A stretch of DNA of 64,000 nt from Paenibacillus sp. FSL H3-0469. Lineage in GTDB: Bacteria; Bacillota; Bacilli; Paenibacillales; Paenibacillaceae. Made by a program: the position numbers and the translations under genes. Below the pieces are notes generated by a model. It saw nothing but the letters and a program-made list of their open reading frames with translations. It made no database searches and was not told the origin of the DNA. Where the stretch lies: the NCBI RefSeq assembly GCF_038051945.1, contig NZ_CP150302.1:7502001-7566000 (forward strand). The letters run 5' to 3'. Positions 45,105 to 54,619 of this stretch are shown here, one piece after another (within the stretch, counting starts at the first letter, position 1; each line of letters starts with the position of its first letter).

Positions 45105-46067
45105 CTACTCCCCGATAATCGCAATGTCCGTGTTGATCCATTTGGCTGTGTCTAAGCCTTTGGCCTGTAGAAGCAGCGTGTTGATGATATCCTCGCCCCA
45201 GTTCTGCTCGTTCTGTGAGATTACGCGGGTGATCTGGCCGTTATCCAGCGCCTGCTGCAAGGCAGGGGTCAGGCCGAGGGCGAGGTTATAACGCTTCAGC
45301 CCCTTAGCCTTCCAGACCAGGACAGAGCTGGTGCTGGAGACAAAGTCCAGATTGACCAGCGCGCTGAAATGGGGATGGTCCGAGATCATCTGCTCCAGCT
45401 GCCCGGCAGCCCGCTCTGCACTGCCATCATTGTGGCGAATCTCCAGTACATCGATGTCTGTATGCTGAGTCAGGTAGGCCTCAAATCCAAGCAGACGTTC
45501 CCGGGTGCTCTGCATCCGGGACATCCCGGACTCCACCAGAATCATTCCTTTGCCGCTTAGCAGACGTTCCACCGTCTGTCCCATCACTGTGCCGGTTGCC
45601 CGGTTATCCGCCCCGATATAGGCTGCTCTCCGGCTGGCTGGTGAATCCGATTCGAAGCAGACCACAGGTATCCCTTGGGCGGCCGCCTTGTTAATCATCG
45701 CGGTGAGCGCCTGCGAATCCACCGGAGCAATTGCAATACCGTCTACGCCCCGTTTAATCATCATCTCCATGATGCGGATCTGCTGCTCCAGATTGGCCTC
45801 ATCAGGGGCTTGCACCAGCAGCTCCACGTTATGCTTCCGGGCTACCGCTTCCGCTTTTCCGGTGATCATCTCGTAAGTGGCATTCACCATAGGGTAGATA
45901 ATGCCGAAGGTCAGCGGAGGTTCTTCACCTGCACTTGACGGAGAATCTCCCGCGCCTATCTGAGAAGTATCCGTTGCTCCGGCTGCCTTAAGACAGCCGC
46001 CAAGCAGGAAACCTGCCGTCAGCAGCAGGAGAACCACGGACCATCCCCGAAGCCTGTTACCGCTCAC
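45105..46067 (-). CDS. RbsB-like periplasmic-binding lipoprotein, probable sensor partner of a two-component system
   Basis: This 320-residue lipoprotein has lipobox FLLGGC and a ribose-binding-protein-like mature fold (FGIIYPMVNATYEMITGKAEAVARKH, IAPVDSQALTAMINKAAAQGIPVV, GYxAYLTQH region). It starts with GTG in a GTGA overlap with the response-regulator stop, so the three genes form one operon: kinase, regulator, binding protein. In clostridial XylFII-LytS-YesN systems a binding protein presents xylose to a LytS-type kinase. By that precedent this protein likely senses a sugar for the kinase at 47665 rather than feeding a transporter. Confidence 0.88.
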   Translation of the reverse strand: MSGNRLRGWSVVLLLLTAGFLLGGCLKAAGATDTSQIGAGDSPSSAGEEPPLTFGIIYPMVNATYEMITGKAEAVARKHNVELLVQAPDEANLEQQIRIMEMMIKRGVDGIAIAPVDSQALTAMINKAAAQGIPVVCFESDSPASRRAAYIGADNRATGTVMGQTVERLLSGKGMILVESGMSRMQSTRERLLGFEAYLTQHTDIDVLEIRHNDGSAERAAGQLEQMISDHPHFSALVNLDFVSSTSSVLVWKAKGLKRYNLALGLTPALQQALDNGQITRVISQNEQNWGEDIINTLLLQAKGLDTAKWINTDIAIIGE

Positions 46068-47662
46068 GCATTTCCCGCCCCTCTGCGGATCGTGTGCAGC
46101 TGCTCCCCGGTATTTCCCTGCCTGCGGAATTCCATGGGCGTCATCCCCGTTACTTTTTTGAACAGGTTGGAGAAATAATGCTGATCGTTATAGCCGACCA
46201 GATAGGCGATTTCAAAGGTTTTGTGACCCGTGGATTTCAACAGCTCCTTGGCCCGGTCCATACGTGTAGCCGTCAGGAATTCCGTGATGGTCTGCCCGGT
46301 CGCCTGACTGAAGGTCTTGCTCAGATGGCTGGGACTGACCCTGACCACCTTGGAAATGTCATTCAGGGAGAGCTGCTCCTTGTCGTATTGCTCACGGATA
46401 TATTCCTTCACCCGGTCAATCAGCTCACGGTGCTTGTCTGCTCCTTCGGAACGCCATTCCCATAGCCGCTCGTATAACTGCTTGAGATACTGAAGGCCAT
46501 CCTCACTACTGGAGATTTGCTTCAGCGGTGTCTGCAATTCCTGGAGGATGCCGGCGTGGCCTGCAGCTGCGCGGAACCCGTTCTTCGCCGTCTGGACCAG
46601 CTCCAGGGTGATATCGTTCATCAGGTAACAGGCATATCCTGAGTCCCAGTTCATTTGCTCAAGCTGCTTGGACAGCTCCAGCAGGAAGCCGGACATCTGC
46701 CTGTGGTCGCCTGACTTCAGGAACTGGACCAGCCGGCTTCTGTCGAGCAGAACCCCATGGGCACTAGGGTCATAATACGCCTCAAGCATGGCGGCGGAAT
46801 GCATTCTGGACATCTGCTTGAACATCCGGTCATTCTCGGCTTCCAGATAGGAGAGGTGGATGCCCTGAAGTCGTTCGCAGACCTTGCCCCGGCTGACGGA
46901 CAGCTCCAGCCCGCAGCCTTCCCTCAGCCGCTGCTTCGCTGCCGCGCACAGGTCATCCAGAGTCTGGTTCATCTGGGCCGGATCACTGCCTTTATAAATC
47001 AGGACCGTCTCAGTGCGGCTGCGCTTGTAAATGAAGCTGTCGGCTGCCTCCTTGAGCAGGCTCGCTAACAATTCCTCTGCATCCGGTGAAGCGGGGGGAG
47101 GCTCCGGGGACTCCTCCATATTCTGCGGTTGCAAAGTAAATATAGCGGCGGCGTAGTAAGGAGCTGTTAACTGCAGCTCAAGCTGGGCCGCCGCTTCGTA
47201 AGCGGCAGCGGTGCTGATCAGGCCTCCGCACAGATCCGCGAACAGATTCTCGGGGGTGTAGGCATATTTGTGCCTGATCCTTAGTTCCTCATCAATCCGG
47301 GCGCTGACGCTACGAAGGAGCTGTAGCAGGTCGGCTGCGCTGAACGGCTTCAGGCAGTAGTCCTCCACCCCCAGACGCAGCGCCTTCTGGGCATACTGGA
47401 AGTCATCATGGCCGCTGAGAATGATGATTTTGATCTGCGGGAATTTCTGGCGGACGACAGAGGTAAGCTCCAGGCCGTTCATGAACGGCATTTTGATATC
47501 GGTAATCAGAATGTCGGGCAGCTGCGCTTCAATGATTGGGAGCGCCAGCTCCCCGTCGGGAGCGTCACCGCAATAGAGGAAGCCCTCCTTCTCCCAATCG
47601 ATGCATTCCCGGATATTCTCGCGGATCAGGATCTCGTCATCCACCAGCATAATCTTCTTCAT
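46064..47662 (-). CDS. YesN-type AraC response regulator
   Basis: The 532-residue regulator sits between the kinase and the binding lipoprotein. The receiver shows VDDE, D55 in TDIKMP and CLKPF. The C-terminal AraC domain (about 420-520) has VSPSHLSKTFSQATGQTI and AYLVGYNDQHYFSNLFKKVTGMTPMEFRRQ. ATG at 47662 is chosen over the overlapping GTG at 47665 because GGGGGG lies seven to eight bases upstream. The divergent YtfQ-type importer operon is the probable target. Confidence 0.93.
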   Translation of the reverse strand: MKKIMLVDDEILIRENIRECIDWEKEGFLYCGDAPDGELALPIIEAQLPDILITDIKMPFMNGLELTSVVRQKFPQIKIIILSGHDDFQYAQKALRLGVEDYCLKPFSAADLLQLLRSVSARIDEELRIRHKYAYTPENLFADLCGGLISTAAAYEAAAQLELQLTAPYYAAAIFTLQPQNMEESPEPPPASPDAEELLASLLKEAADSFIYKRSRTETVLIYKGSDPAQMNQTLDDLCAAAKQRLREGCGLELSVSRGKVCERLQGIHLSYLEAENDRMFKQMSRMHSAAMLEAYYDPSAHGVLLDRSRLVQFLKSGDHRQMSGFLLELSKQLEQMNWDSGYACYLMNDITLELVQTAKNGFRAAAGHAGILQELQTPLKQISSSEDGLQYLKQLYERLWEWRSEGADKHRELIDRVKEYIREQYDKEQLSLNDISKVVRVSPSHLSKTFSQATGQTITEFLTATRMDRAKELLKSTGHKTFEIAYLVGYNDQHYFSNLFKKVTGMTPMEFRRQGNTGEQLHTIRRGAGNA

Positions 47663-47664
47663 CA

Positions 47665-49467
47665 CTAGACCCCCCTGTTCTTGGGTATGCGAACCGTAAT
47701 CTGTGTGCCATAGCCTTCCGAGCTGTCCAGACGGATACCATATTCGGGCCCGAAATACAGACGCAGCCGCTGATGCACATTCTGCAGGCCGAAGCCGCCC
47801 TGGCCGGTGTCCTCGGGTTCCTCCGACTGGATGGGATGCTCGACCGATTCCCGCAGCGCCGCAAGCCGCCCGTCGGGGATGCCGATGCCATTGTCCGAGA
47901 CCGTCAGCATAATGGTGCCTCCGTCGGTGTACCCGCCTATGCGGATCAGTCCCATGCCCCGCTTATTCTTAATTCCGTGGTACAGGGCGTTCTCGACCAG
48001 CGGCTGCAGGGTCATATTCAAAATCGGATACTCCTGCAGATCTTCCGCCACCTCAACCTTGAACTCCAGGATGTCGTGGTAGCGCATCTGCTGGATAATC
48101 AGATAGCTCTGCACATGGGCAAGCTCGGAGCGGATCTGCACCCAGTCGCGCCCGTTGTTGAGGCTAAGCCGGAAGAACGCGGATAATGCCTTTACCAGCC
48201 GGATCACGCCATCGTGATTCCCCGCTTCGGCCATCCAGACAATAGAATCCAGCGTGTTATATAGAAAATGAGGGTTAATCTGCGCCTGAAGCGTCCGCAG
48301 CTCTGCCTTCTGCAGCTGCTGCTGCTTACGGATGCTCTGGGCCAGCAGCTCTTTGATCTGCTCGACCATAATGTTGAAGCTCTGTCCGAGATCTGCGATC
48401 TCATCGGTACCGTCCGGCTTGACTTTGGCTTCCAGATAGCCACTTGCGGTCAGGCGCATCTTGTGCTGGAGCAGCTGGATGGGCCGGGTTAGCCGCCGGG
48501 TCAGCAGATAATGGAGCGTGATTGCAAAAATAATGCTTAAGCCCACGCTGATAATAATCAGCTGCCTGATCCGGTTCGCCTCGGCCACAATCTCCTGCAG
48601 CGGGGCTATGCCGATAATCGTCCAGCCTGTTGCCAGTGAGGAGGTATGGACGATGAACCGGGGCGGGCCGCCCGTCTGAAGCACGAAGCTGCCGCTTCTG
48701 CCCCGTTCCCCCGCAGGGATCAGGTTGTCCTGAATAACGGCCAGCTCCCCCGCCCGCACAGGAGGGACATAGAGGGGATTGTTCTGCTCGTCCAGCAGGT
48801 AGAAGAATCCGGTAGTGCCAATCGTCACCTTGTCGCAGAACTCTTTAATGAAGGAATCGTTCAGGTCCACAATGATATAGCCGATGACCTCATGCGTAAT
48901 CCGCTGCTTGACCGCCTTCATTATCGAGATCACTCCCTTATCTCCGTAGGTGAAGCCGTCTACCCGGTCATAGCTGGTAACCAGCGGCGGGGGCACCCGG
49001 AGGATCAGCTCGGGATTCTGGGATAACGCCTGAAAATGCGGATTGCGCAGCGGGTTGATGCCCGACTGAAAGATTCCCCGGCGTTCGCTGATGCCTTTGC
49101 CGTACAGATTAATCAGGCTGATGTTGAGCACATTCTCATACTTGTAGGTGTCCCGGTAGAGGGTGAAGGTCTGTAGAATGTCCTTGGCCTCCTGGTAGGT
49201 CTCCGACTGCGAGAACAGAAAGTGGATGACCTGAGGATTATTGCTAAGCTCCAGCAGACGCTCGGTATCCTTGAACAGGTTGTCCATATTCGTTCCCAGC
49301 ATTTCGGCCTGAAGCATGCTTGAAGCCTTGCTGTGACTGGAGATGGATTGGTAGGATTTCTGGTAGGAAATGAGGCCGACGGCAATCAGCGGTATGGTGG
49401 ACAGCACTATGAACAAAGCCAGCAGTTTGGCTCTAAGACTGGAGGAGATCCAGCGTGTAATCCGCAT
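47665..49467 (-). CDS. YesM/LytS-type sensor histidine kinase
   Basis: The 600-residue membrane kinase has a transmembrane helix near 15-37, a Cache-like extracytoplasmic domain, a second helix near 280-305, a HAMP domain, H400 in INPHFLYNTLDS, and ATPase motifs NALYHGIK, DNGIGIP and GFGLQNVHQR. ATG at 49467 gives a membrane anchor with the usual basic start (MRITRW) and has AAAGGGA upstream; the open frame extends 44 codons further without a signal. Its extracellular domain may contact the binding lipoprotein encoded two genes downstream. Confidence 0.93.
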   Translation of the reverse strand: MRITRWISSSLRAKLLALFIVLSTIPLIAVGLISYQKSYQSISSHSKASSMLQAEMLGTNMDNLFKDTERLLELSNNPQVIHFLFSQSETYQEAKDILQTFTLYRDTYKYENVLNISLINLYGKGISERRGIFQSGINPLRNPHFQALSQNPELILRVPPPLVTSYDRVDGFTYGDKGVISIMKAVKQRITHEVIGYIIVDLNDSFIKEFCDKVTIGTTGFFYLLDEQNNPLYVPPVRAGELAVIQDNLIPAGERGRSGSFVLQTGGPPRFIVHTSSLATGWTIIGIAPLQEIVAEANRIRQLIIISVGLSIIFAITLHYLLTRRLTRPIQLLQHKMRLTASGYLEAKVKPDGTDEIADLGQSFNIMVEQIKELLAQSIRKQQQLQKAELRTLQAQINPHFLYNTLDSIVWMAEAGNHDGVIRLVKALSAFFRLSLNNGRDWVQIRSELAHVQSYLIIQQMRYHDILEFKVEVAEDLQEYPILNMTLQPLVENALYHGIKNKRGMGLIRIGGYTDGGTIMLTVSDNGIGIPDGRLAALRESVEHPIQSEEPEDTGQGGFGLQNVHQRLRLYFGPEYGIRLDSSEGYGTQITVRIPKNRGV

Positions 49468-49670
49468 TATCGGGAATTCCCTTTCACAAGTAGAGTAGAT
49501 GCCGTTCCTAGTTTTTATTTTATAACAAATATTGGAATACCGAAACAAAAAAGAAAGCGCAAACAAAATATCCACCTTTTGAATAAAAAAGTACACCAAA
49601 ATACCTGTTCGGAGGGAACAAACCCAAAATTAGAAAGCAAACGCCAAAGGCTGCCCGTATAATGCCCTTC

Positions 49671-49687
49671 TGTAAGCGTTCTATAAT
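49671..49687 (+). promoter_or_regulatory. Promoter -10 with overlapping cre-like site before ytfQ
   Basis: TGTAAGCGTTCTAT (49671-49684) matches TGWNANCGNTNWCA at 12 of 14 positions and overlaps TATAAT at 49682-49687, about 50 bases before the binding-protein start. No clear -35 element is seen, consistent with an activator-dependent promoter. Confidence 0.5.
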
Positions 49688-49737
49688 GGGCACAACACCG
49701 GAACATGGTGAACGTCAAGGGGGAGGAATAAGGAGAT

Positions 49738-50778
49738 ATGAATAAGCTTGGAAAAGTGGGGGCTGTGCTTGCCCTGACCCTGTCCATGACCCTGCTGGGG
49801 GCATGCAGCAGCAATAACGGCGGGAACACGGCGGCGGATGCGGGCAAGACAGACAGTGCAGCAACGAAGGCGCCGGCGGCCAATGCCACCAAAGAGGCCA
49901 AGGATATCACGCTCGGCTTCTCGCAGGTGGGGGCGGAGAGCGGCTGGCGCAGCGCGAATACGAAGTCGATTCAGGATTCAGCCAAGGAAGCGGGCTACAC
50001 GCTGAAATTCTCGGATGCCCAGCAGAAGCAGGAGAATCAGATCAAGGCACTGCGTTCTTTTATCCAGCAAAAGGTCGATGTCATCTCCTTCTCTCCGGTA
50101 GTGGAATCCGGCTGGGATACGGTTCTGAAGGAGGCGAAAGCGGCTGGCATTCCAGTTGTTCTGACAGACCGTGCGGTAGATTCCAAGGATACCTCACTGT
50201 ATGTTACCTTCCTGGGCTCCGATTTCGTGGAAGAAGGCCGCAAGGCAGGGAAGTGGCTGAGCGAGCAGTATAAGGATGCTTCCGGCGACGTTAATATTGT
50301 AGAGCTGCAGGGAACTACAGGCTCTGCTCCGGCCAATGACCGGATGGCAGGCTTCGCTGAGACCATTAAGGATAACCCGCACCTCAAGGTCATTGCTTCA
50401 CAGACCGGCGACTTCACCCGCGCCAAGGGCAAGGAAGTCATGCAGGCCTTCCTGAAGGCCAATAAGAAAATTGATGTGCTATATGCCCATAACGATGATA
50501 TGGCGCTGGGGGCTATTCAAGCGATTGAAGCAGCAGGCCTGAAGCCGGGCCAGGATATCAAGATTATCTCTGTCGATGCCGTGAAGGACGGAATGCAGGC
50601 CGCCAGTGAAGGTAAAATCAACTTCATCGTCGAGTGCAACCCGCTGCTTGGACCTCAGCTGATGCAGGTAGTTAAAGATGTTGTCGACGGCAAGCCGGTA
50701 GAGGCCCGGATCGTGACCGAGGAGACCACCTTCACTTCCGAGCAGGCCAAGGAAGCGTTGCCTAGCCGCCAGTATTAA
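49738..50778 (+). CDS. ytfQ: YtfQ-like sugar-binding lipoprotein (furanose/pentose importer)
   Basis: This is the receptor lipoprotein of the importer encoded by the next genes. It has 346 residues with lipobox LLGAC. The mature part is strikingly like Escherichia coli YtfQ (galactofuranose-binding): GFSQVGAESGWR, QQKQENQIKALRSFI, VVELQGTTGSAPANDR-like, TGDFTRAKGKEVMQAF, YAHNDDMALGAIQAIEAAGLKPG. GGAGGAATAAGGAG-type signal precedes the ATG. In a xylan-utilisation setting arabinose, xylose or their furanose forms are possible ligands; the exact one is inferred. Confidence 0.93.
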   Translation: MNKLGKVGAVLALTLSMTLLGACSSNNGGNTAADAGKTDSAATKAPAANATKEAKDITLGFSQVGAESGWRSANTKSIQDSAKEAGYTLKFSDAQQKQENQIKALRSFIQQKVDVISFSPVVESGWDTVLKEAKAAGIPVVLTDRAVDSKDTSLYVTFLGSDFVEEGRKAGKWLSEQYKDASGDVNIVELQGTTGSAPANDRMAGFAETIKDNPHLKVIASQTGDFTRAKGKEVMQAFLKANKKIDVLYAHNDDMALGAIQAIEAAGLKPGQDIKIISVDAVKDGMQAASEGKINFIVECNPLLGPQLMQVVKDVVDGKPVEARIVTEETTFTSEQAKEALPSRQY

Positions 50779-50823
50779 ATATTGTATAAGAAGAGCTTAA
50801 GAAATTAACGAAAAGCAAAAAGA

Positions 50824-50942
50824 AGCGGAGGGGAAATTTGGAACTGTAGGAGCGGTAGCGACCGCCTTTGTCACCGGATTTCAACCGCGAAGAGCGGATT
50901 AAATCAAGAAATCTGGTGACAACAGCGGCCGTAAGTCCAAAT
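50824..50942 (+). ncRNA. Candidate structured RNA, copy 1 (between ytfQ and ytfR)
   Basis: A closing stem pairs ATTTGG (50836-50841) with CCAAAT (50937-50942), extended by ACT/AGT. Inside are hairpin GCGGT-AGCG-ACCGC (50852-50865) and a 15-pair stem, 50868-50882 with 50908-50922 (one G-T), capped by CCGC-GAAGA-GCGG. The second copy at 62980-63140 keeps these elements, with the outer A-T pair of the closing stem changed to T-A. It lies inside the importer operon, 70 bases before the ATPase start. I cannot tell whether it is already catalogued. It could be a mobile repeat or a cis-acting RNA. Confidence 0.7.
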
Positions 50943-51012
50943 GTTCACCGCAGCGATGACCAAGCTTCAAGTTCAAACTTAAGTGCGTGGAGAATAAGGA
51001 GTGGATATAGCC

Positions 51013-52524
51013 TTGAGCACACAGCAGCCCATACTGCAAATGACCCGGATACATAAACGGTTTCCGGGGGTGAAAGCCCTGACAGATGTGAGTCTGCGCC
51101 TGTTCCCCGGCGAGGTGCATGCCTTGATGGGCGAGAATGGCGCCGGTAAATCCACCTTGATCAAGGTGTTGACCGGCGTCTATTCGATTGATGAAGGCCT
51201 TGTGGAGATGGAGGGTACCGCCATCTTCATGCGCAGCCCGCAGGAATCACAGTCTGCGGGCATCAGCACCGTGTACCAGGAGGTGAATCTGTGCCCCAAC
51301 CTGACAGTCGCCGAGAATATTTTCATCGGCCGGGAGCCGCGGCGGTTCGGCTGCATCCAGTGGAAGCAGATGAACCTGCGGTCAGCGGAGCTGCTCCGGG
51401 AACGGATGAATCTGCACATCGACGTTACCCTTCCCTTGCAGAGTTACTCTGTTGCAGTGCAGCAATTGGTTGCCATAGCCAGAGCGCTGAATATCTCGGC
51501 AAAGGTGCTGATTCTGGATGAGCCGACCTCAAGCCTGGATCAGAACGAAGTGGATCAGCTGTTCCGCATTATGAGGAAGCTTCAGCAGGAGGGGCTGTCG
51601 ATCCTGTTCGTGACGCATTTTCTGGACCAGATGTATGAAATCTCCGACCGGGTCACCATTCTGCGCGGCGGCGAGCTGGTCGGTGAATACATGGCGAACG
51701 AGCTAAGCCGAATAGATCTCGTACTCAAAATGATCGGCAAGGAGCTTCATCTGCTGGATGAGCTGCCAACGCTTGCGGCACAGGACAAGAACAGCCTGGG
51801 CGATGAGCTGCTGAGAGCTGAAGGGCTGGGCCGCCGGGGCGGAATCGAGCCGTTCGACCTGAATATCCGCAAGGGAGAGGTCGTCGGACTGGCCGGACTA
51901 CTGGGTTCCGGGCGGACGGAGGCGGCCCGCCTGTTGTTCGGTGCCGACAAGCCGGACTTCGGGCAAGTGATCCTGCCGCCGTCCGGCGGCGGTGTGCACT
52001 CCCCCCGGGAAGCCATAGGACGGCGGATCGCCTTCTGTTCGGAGAATCGCAAGACCGAGGGGATCATCGGCGATCTGACGGTAAGAGAGAACATTATTTT
52101 GGCGCTCCAGGCCAAGGATGGAATGTTCAAGACGATCCCGCGTGGGCGGCAGGAGCAGATGGCTGGAGAATACATCCGCATGCTGAATATCAATCCTCCC
52201 AGCCCGGACCATCTGATCAAGAACCTCAGCGGCGGCAATCAGCAGAAGGTGCTGCTGGCCCGCTGGCTGCTGACGGAGCCGGAGCTGTTCATCCTCGATG
52301 AGCCGACGCGGGGGATCGACATCGGAGCCAAAGCAGAGATTCAGAAGCTGGTGCTGACGCTCTCCCGGCAGGGAATGTCGTTCCTGTTCATCTCCTCGGA
52401 GCTGGAGGAGGTGTTGCGGGTCAGCGACCGGATCGCCATTCTGCGCGACCGCCGCAAGGTGAAGGAAATATCAGAGAAGGACATGAGCCAGCAGCAGATT
52501 ATGCAGGCGATTGCGGGAGGCTGA
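51013..52524 (+). CDS. ytfR: YtfR-like sugar ABC importer ATPase (double ATP-binding domain)
   Basis: This is the energising subunit of the CUT2-type importer, 503 residues with two ATPase halves. The first half has Walker A GENGAGKST, signature-like SVAVQQLVAIARAL and Walker B LILDEPTS. The second has a degenerate P-loop GLLGSGRTEA, signature LSGGNQQKVLLARWL and Walker B LFILDEPTRGID, as usual for RbsA/YtfR proteins. TTG at 51013 was chosen since GGAG lies 11 bases upstream; a GTG at 51001 overlaps that site. The structured RNA lies just upstream. Confidence 0.93.
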   Translation: MSTQQPILQMTRIHKRFPGVKALTDVSLRLFPGEVHALMGENGAGKSTLIKVLTGVYSIDEGLVEMEGTAIFMRSPQESQSAGISTVYQEVNLCPNLTVAENIFIGREPRRFGCIQWKQMNLRSAELLRERMNLHIDVTLPLQSYSVAVQQLVAIARALNISAKVLILDEPTSSLDQNEVDQLFRIMRKLQQEGLSILFVTHFLDQMYEISDRVTILRGGELVGEYMANELSRIDLVLKMIGKELHLLDELPTLAAQDKNSLGDELLRAEGLGRRGGIEPFDLNIRKGEVVGLAGLLGSGRTEAARLLFGADKPDFGQVILPPSGGGVHSPREAIGRRIAFCSENRKTEGIIGDLTVRENIILALQAKDGMFKTIPRGRQEQMAGEYIRMLNINPPSPDHLIKNLSGGNQQKVLLARWLLTEPELFILDEPTRGIDIGAKAEIQKLVLTLSRQGMSFLFISSELEEVLRVSDRIAILRDRRKVKEISEKDMSQQQIMQAIAGG

Positions 52525-52531
52525 ACCAACC

Positions 52532-53572
52532 ATGAGCGTAGTAATGAAGCATCATTTATTCTGGCCGCTGTGCGTACTGGCTGCACTGCTGCTGTTCAAC
52601 CTGTGTTATTCGCCGGATTTCTTCTCCATCACCGTCCATGACGGGCATTTATACGGAAGCTTAATCGACATACTGAACTTCGGTGCGCCGCTGATCCTGG
52701 TAGCTATCGGGATGACGCTGGTAGTGGCTACCAAGGGGATCGACCTGTCGGTCGGTTCCATAGTAGCTATCTCGGGCGCTATCGCCTGCCTGAGCATCAG
52801 CAGAGGAGCGGACCAGAACAGTATGGGGCTGATCCTGACCTCGGTGCTGCTGGCCGCAGGCCTGTCCCTGATGCTGGGGGCCTGGAACGGACTGCTGGTC
52901 TCCATGGCCGGGATTCAGCCGATTATAGCCACACTGATTCTGATGGTTGCGGGAAGGGGGATCGCCCAGCTAATTACCGGCGGACAGATTATTACAGTAA
53001 CCAGCACCAAGTATGCGTATATCGGGTCCGGTTCACTGGCTGCGCTGCCCTTCTCTATTTTTGTCGTAGCGCTGGTTCTGGTGATCGCCCTGCTGCTTAC
53101 CCGGCGGACGGCCCTCGGCCTGTTCATCGAATCAGTGGGCTGTAATCCGGCCGCCAGCAAGATGTCCGGCATCCGTGCCCACTTAGTCATACTGGCCGTC
53201 TATGTGTTCTGCGGCTTATGCGCCGGAATCGCCGGCCTGCTGCTCAGCTCGAATGTCTCCAGCGCTGACGGCAACAATGCCGGTCTCTGGTATGAGCTGG
53301 ACGCTATTCTGGCCGTGGTCATCGGCGGGACGTCGCTGAACGGCGGCCGCTTCTATCTGACCGGCACCGTGATTGGGGCGCTGATTATCCAGACGCTGAC
53401 CACCACCATCTATATGATCGGTGTGCCGCCGGAGATTACGCTGGTTGTTAAGGCCTGTGTCGTCCTGGCCGTCTGCCTGATCCAGTCGGACACCTTCCGC
53501 GCTGCGGTTGCCGCCCGCTGGAAGTCGCGGCATTACCCCGCTGAGAAGGAGATGAGCCGTCATGTCTCTTAA
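52532..53572 (+). CDS. ytfT: YtfT-like sugar ABC permease
   Basis: This is a membrane subunit of the CUT2 importer, 346 residues with eight to ten hydrophobic segments. The family motifs VVATKGIDLSVGSIVAISGA and DAILAVVIGGTSLNGGRFYLTGTVIGALIIQ are present. ATG at 52532 follows GGGAGG, seven bases after the ATPase stop. It overlaps the next permease by 11 bases, so the two are made together. Confidence 0.93.
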   Translation: MSVVMKHHLFWPLCVLAALLLFNLCYSPDFFSITVHDGHLYGSLIDILNFGAPLILVAIGMTLVVATKGIDLSVGSIVAISGAIACLSISRGADQNSMGLILTSVLLAAGLSLMLGAWNGLLVSMAGIQPIIATLILMVAGRGIAQLITGGQIITVTSTKYAYIGSGSLAALPFSIFVVALVLVIALLLTRRTALGLFIESVGCNPAASKMSGIRAHLVILAVYVFCGLCAGIAGLLLSSNVSSADGNNAGLWYELDAILAVVIGGTSLNGGRFYLTGTVIGALIIQTLTTTIYMIGVPPEITLVVKACVVLAVCLIQSDTFRAAVAARWKSRHYPAEKEMSRHVS

Positions 53573-54530
53573 CCGCAAGTATATTCCGATCGTTGTCACC
53601 ATTCTGCTCTTCATCGTCATGTTCACCGCGGGTTCTTTCCGGTACACAGGCTTCTTCTCCCTTCAGGTGCTGATGAATCTGCTGGTGGATAATGCCTTTC
53701 TGCTAATCACGGCGGTGGGCATGTCCTTCGTCATCCTGTCCGGCGGCATCGATCTGTCTGTCGGCTCGGTGATTGCGTTATCCACAATGGTCTCGGCGAG
53801 CCTCGTGCAGCAGCAGGGCTGGCCGCCCGCCGTGGTTATCCCGCTGGTACTCCTGATGGGCGCCGTATTTGGTACGATTATGGGAGCGATTATCCATTAT
53901 TTCTCCATCCAGCCTTTCATCGTCACACTGGCCGGAATGTTCCTGGCCCGGGGCTTATGCTATGTCATCAGCATCGATACCATTACTATTGATAACACCT
54001 TCTATACCGCCATGGCGCAGACGCGGATTCCGCTGCCGGGCGGCAGCTTCCTCTCCATCAGTGCTGTTATCGCCATACTTGTCGTAGCAGCCGCTATCTT
54101 TACGGCTCACTATACCCGGTTTGGGCGCAATGTGTATGCCCTTGGGGGCAGCGAGCAATCCGCACTGCTGATGGGATTGCCCGTGGCGAGAACCAAGGTG
54201 CTAGTCTATACGCTTAGCGGACTATGCTCGGCGCTGGCCGGCGTGGTGTTCACCTTTTATATGCTGTCGGGGTACGGGCTGCATGCCGTCGGCTTCGAGC
54301 TGGACACCATTGCGGCGGTCGTCATTGGCGGCACGCTGCTGACCGGAGGGGTCGGATATGTGCTGGGTACCTTCTTCGGGGTACTGATTCAGGGCGTGAT
54401 TCAGACGATTATCAGCTTCGAGGGCACACTCAGCTCCTGGTGGACGAAGATCGTCATCGGCCTGCTGCTGTTCATCTTCATCCTGCTGCAGCGGGTGCTA
54501 AGCTCCAGGCGGCTGACCTTAAAAGAATAA
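53562..54530 (+). CDS. yjfF: YjfF-like sugar ABC permease
   Basis: This second permease of the importer, 322 residues, overlaps the preceding gene by 11 bases. The motifs FVILSGGIDLSVGSVIALSTM and DTIAAVVIGGTLLTGGVGYVLGTFFGVLIQGVIQT are those of YjfF. Ribosome binding site AGAAGGAG. Two different permeases plus one double ATPase and a YtfQ receptor is the galactofuranose-importer layout. A terminator follows directly. Confidence 0.93.
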   Translation: MSLNRKYIPIVVTILLFIVMFTAGSFRYTGFFSLQVLMNLLVDNAFLLITAVGMSFVILSGGIDLSVGSVIALSTMVSASLVQQQGWPPAVVIPLVLLMGAVFGTIMGAIIHYFSIQPFIVTLAGMFLARGLCYVISIDTITIDNTFYTAMAQTRIPLPGGSFLSISAVIAILVVAAAIFTAHYTRFGRNVYALGGSEQSALLMGLPVARTKVLVYTLSGLCSALAGVVFTFYMLSGYGLHAVGFELDTIAAVVIGGTLLTGGVGYVLGTFFGVLIQGVIQTIISFEGTLSSWWTKIVIGLLLFIFILLQRVLSSRRLTLKE

Positions 54531-54546
54531 GCAGTTCGCATAAAGA

Positions 54547-54581
54547 GGAGAGACAATTTATACTTGTCTCTCCATTTTTTT
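54547..54581 (+). terminator. Terminator after yjfF
   Basis: GGAGAGACAA pairs with TTGTCTCTCC (perfect 10-base stem), followed by ATTTTTTT. The binding-protein gene after it probably has its own transcription or depends on read-through. Confidence 0.9.
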
Positions 54582-54619
54582 GAAATATAATAATGTATAG
54601 GCTTCAAGCTATACATTAT

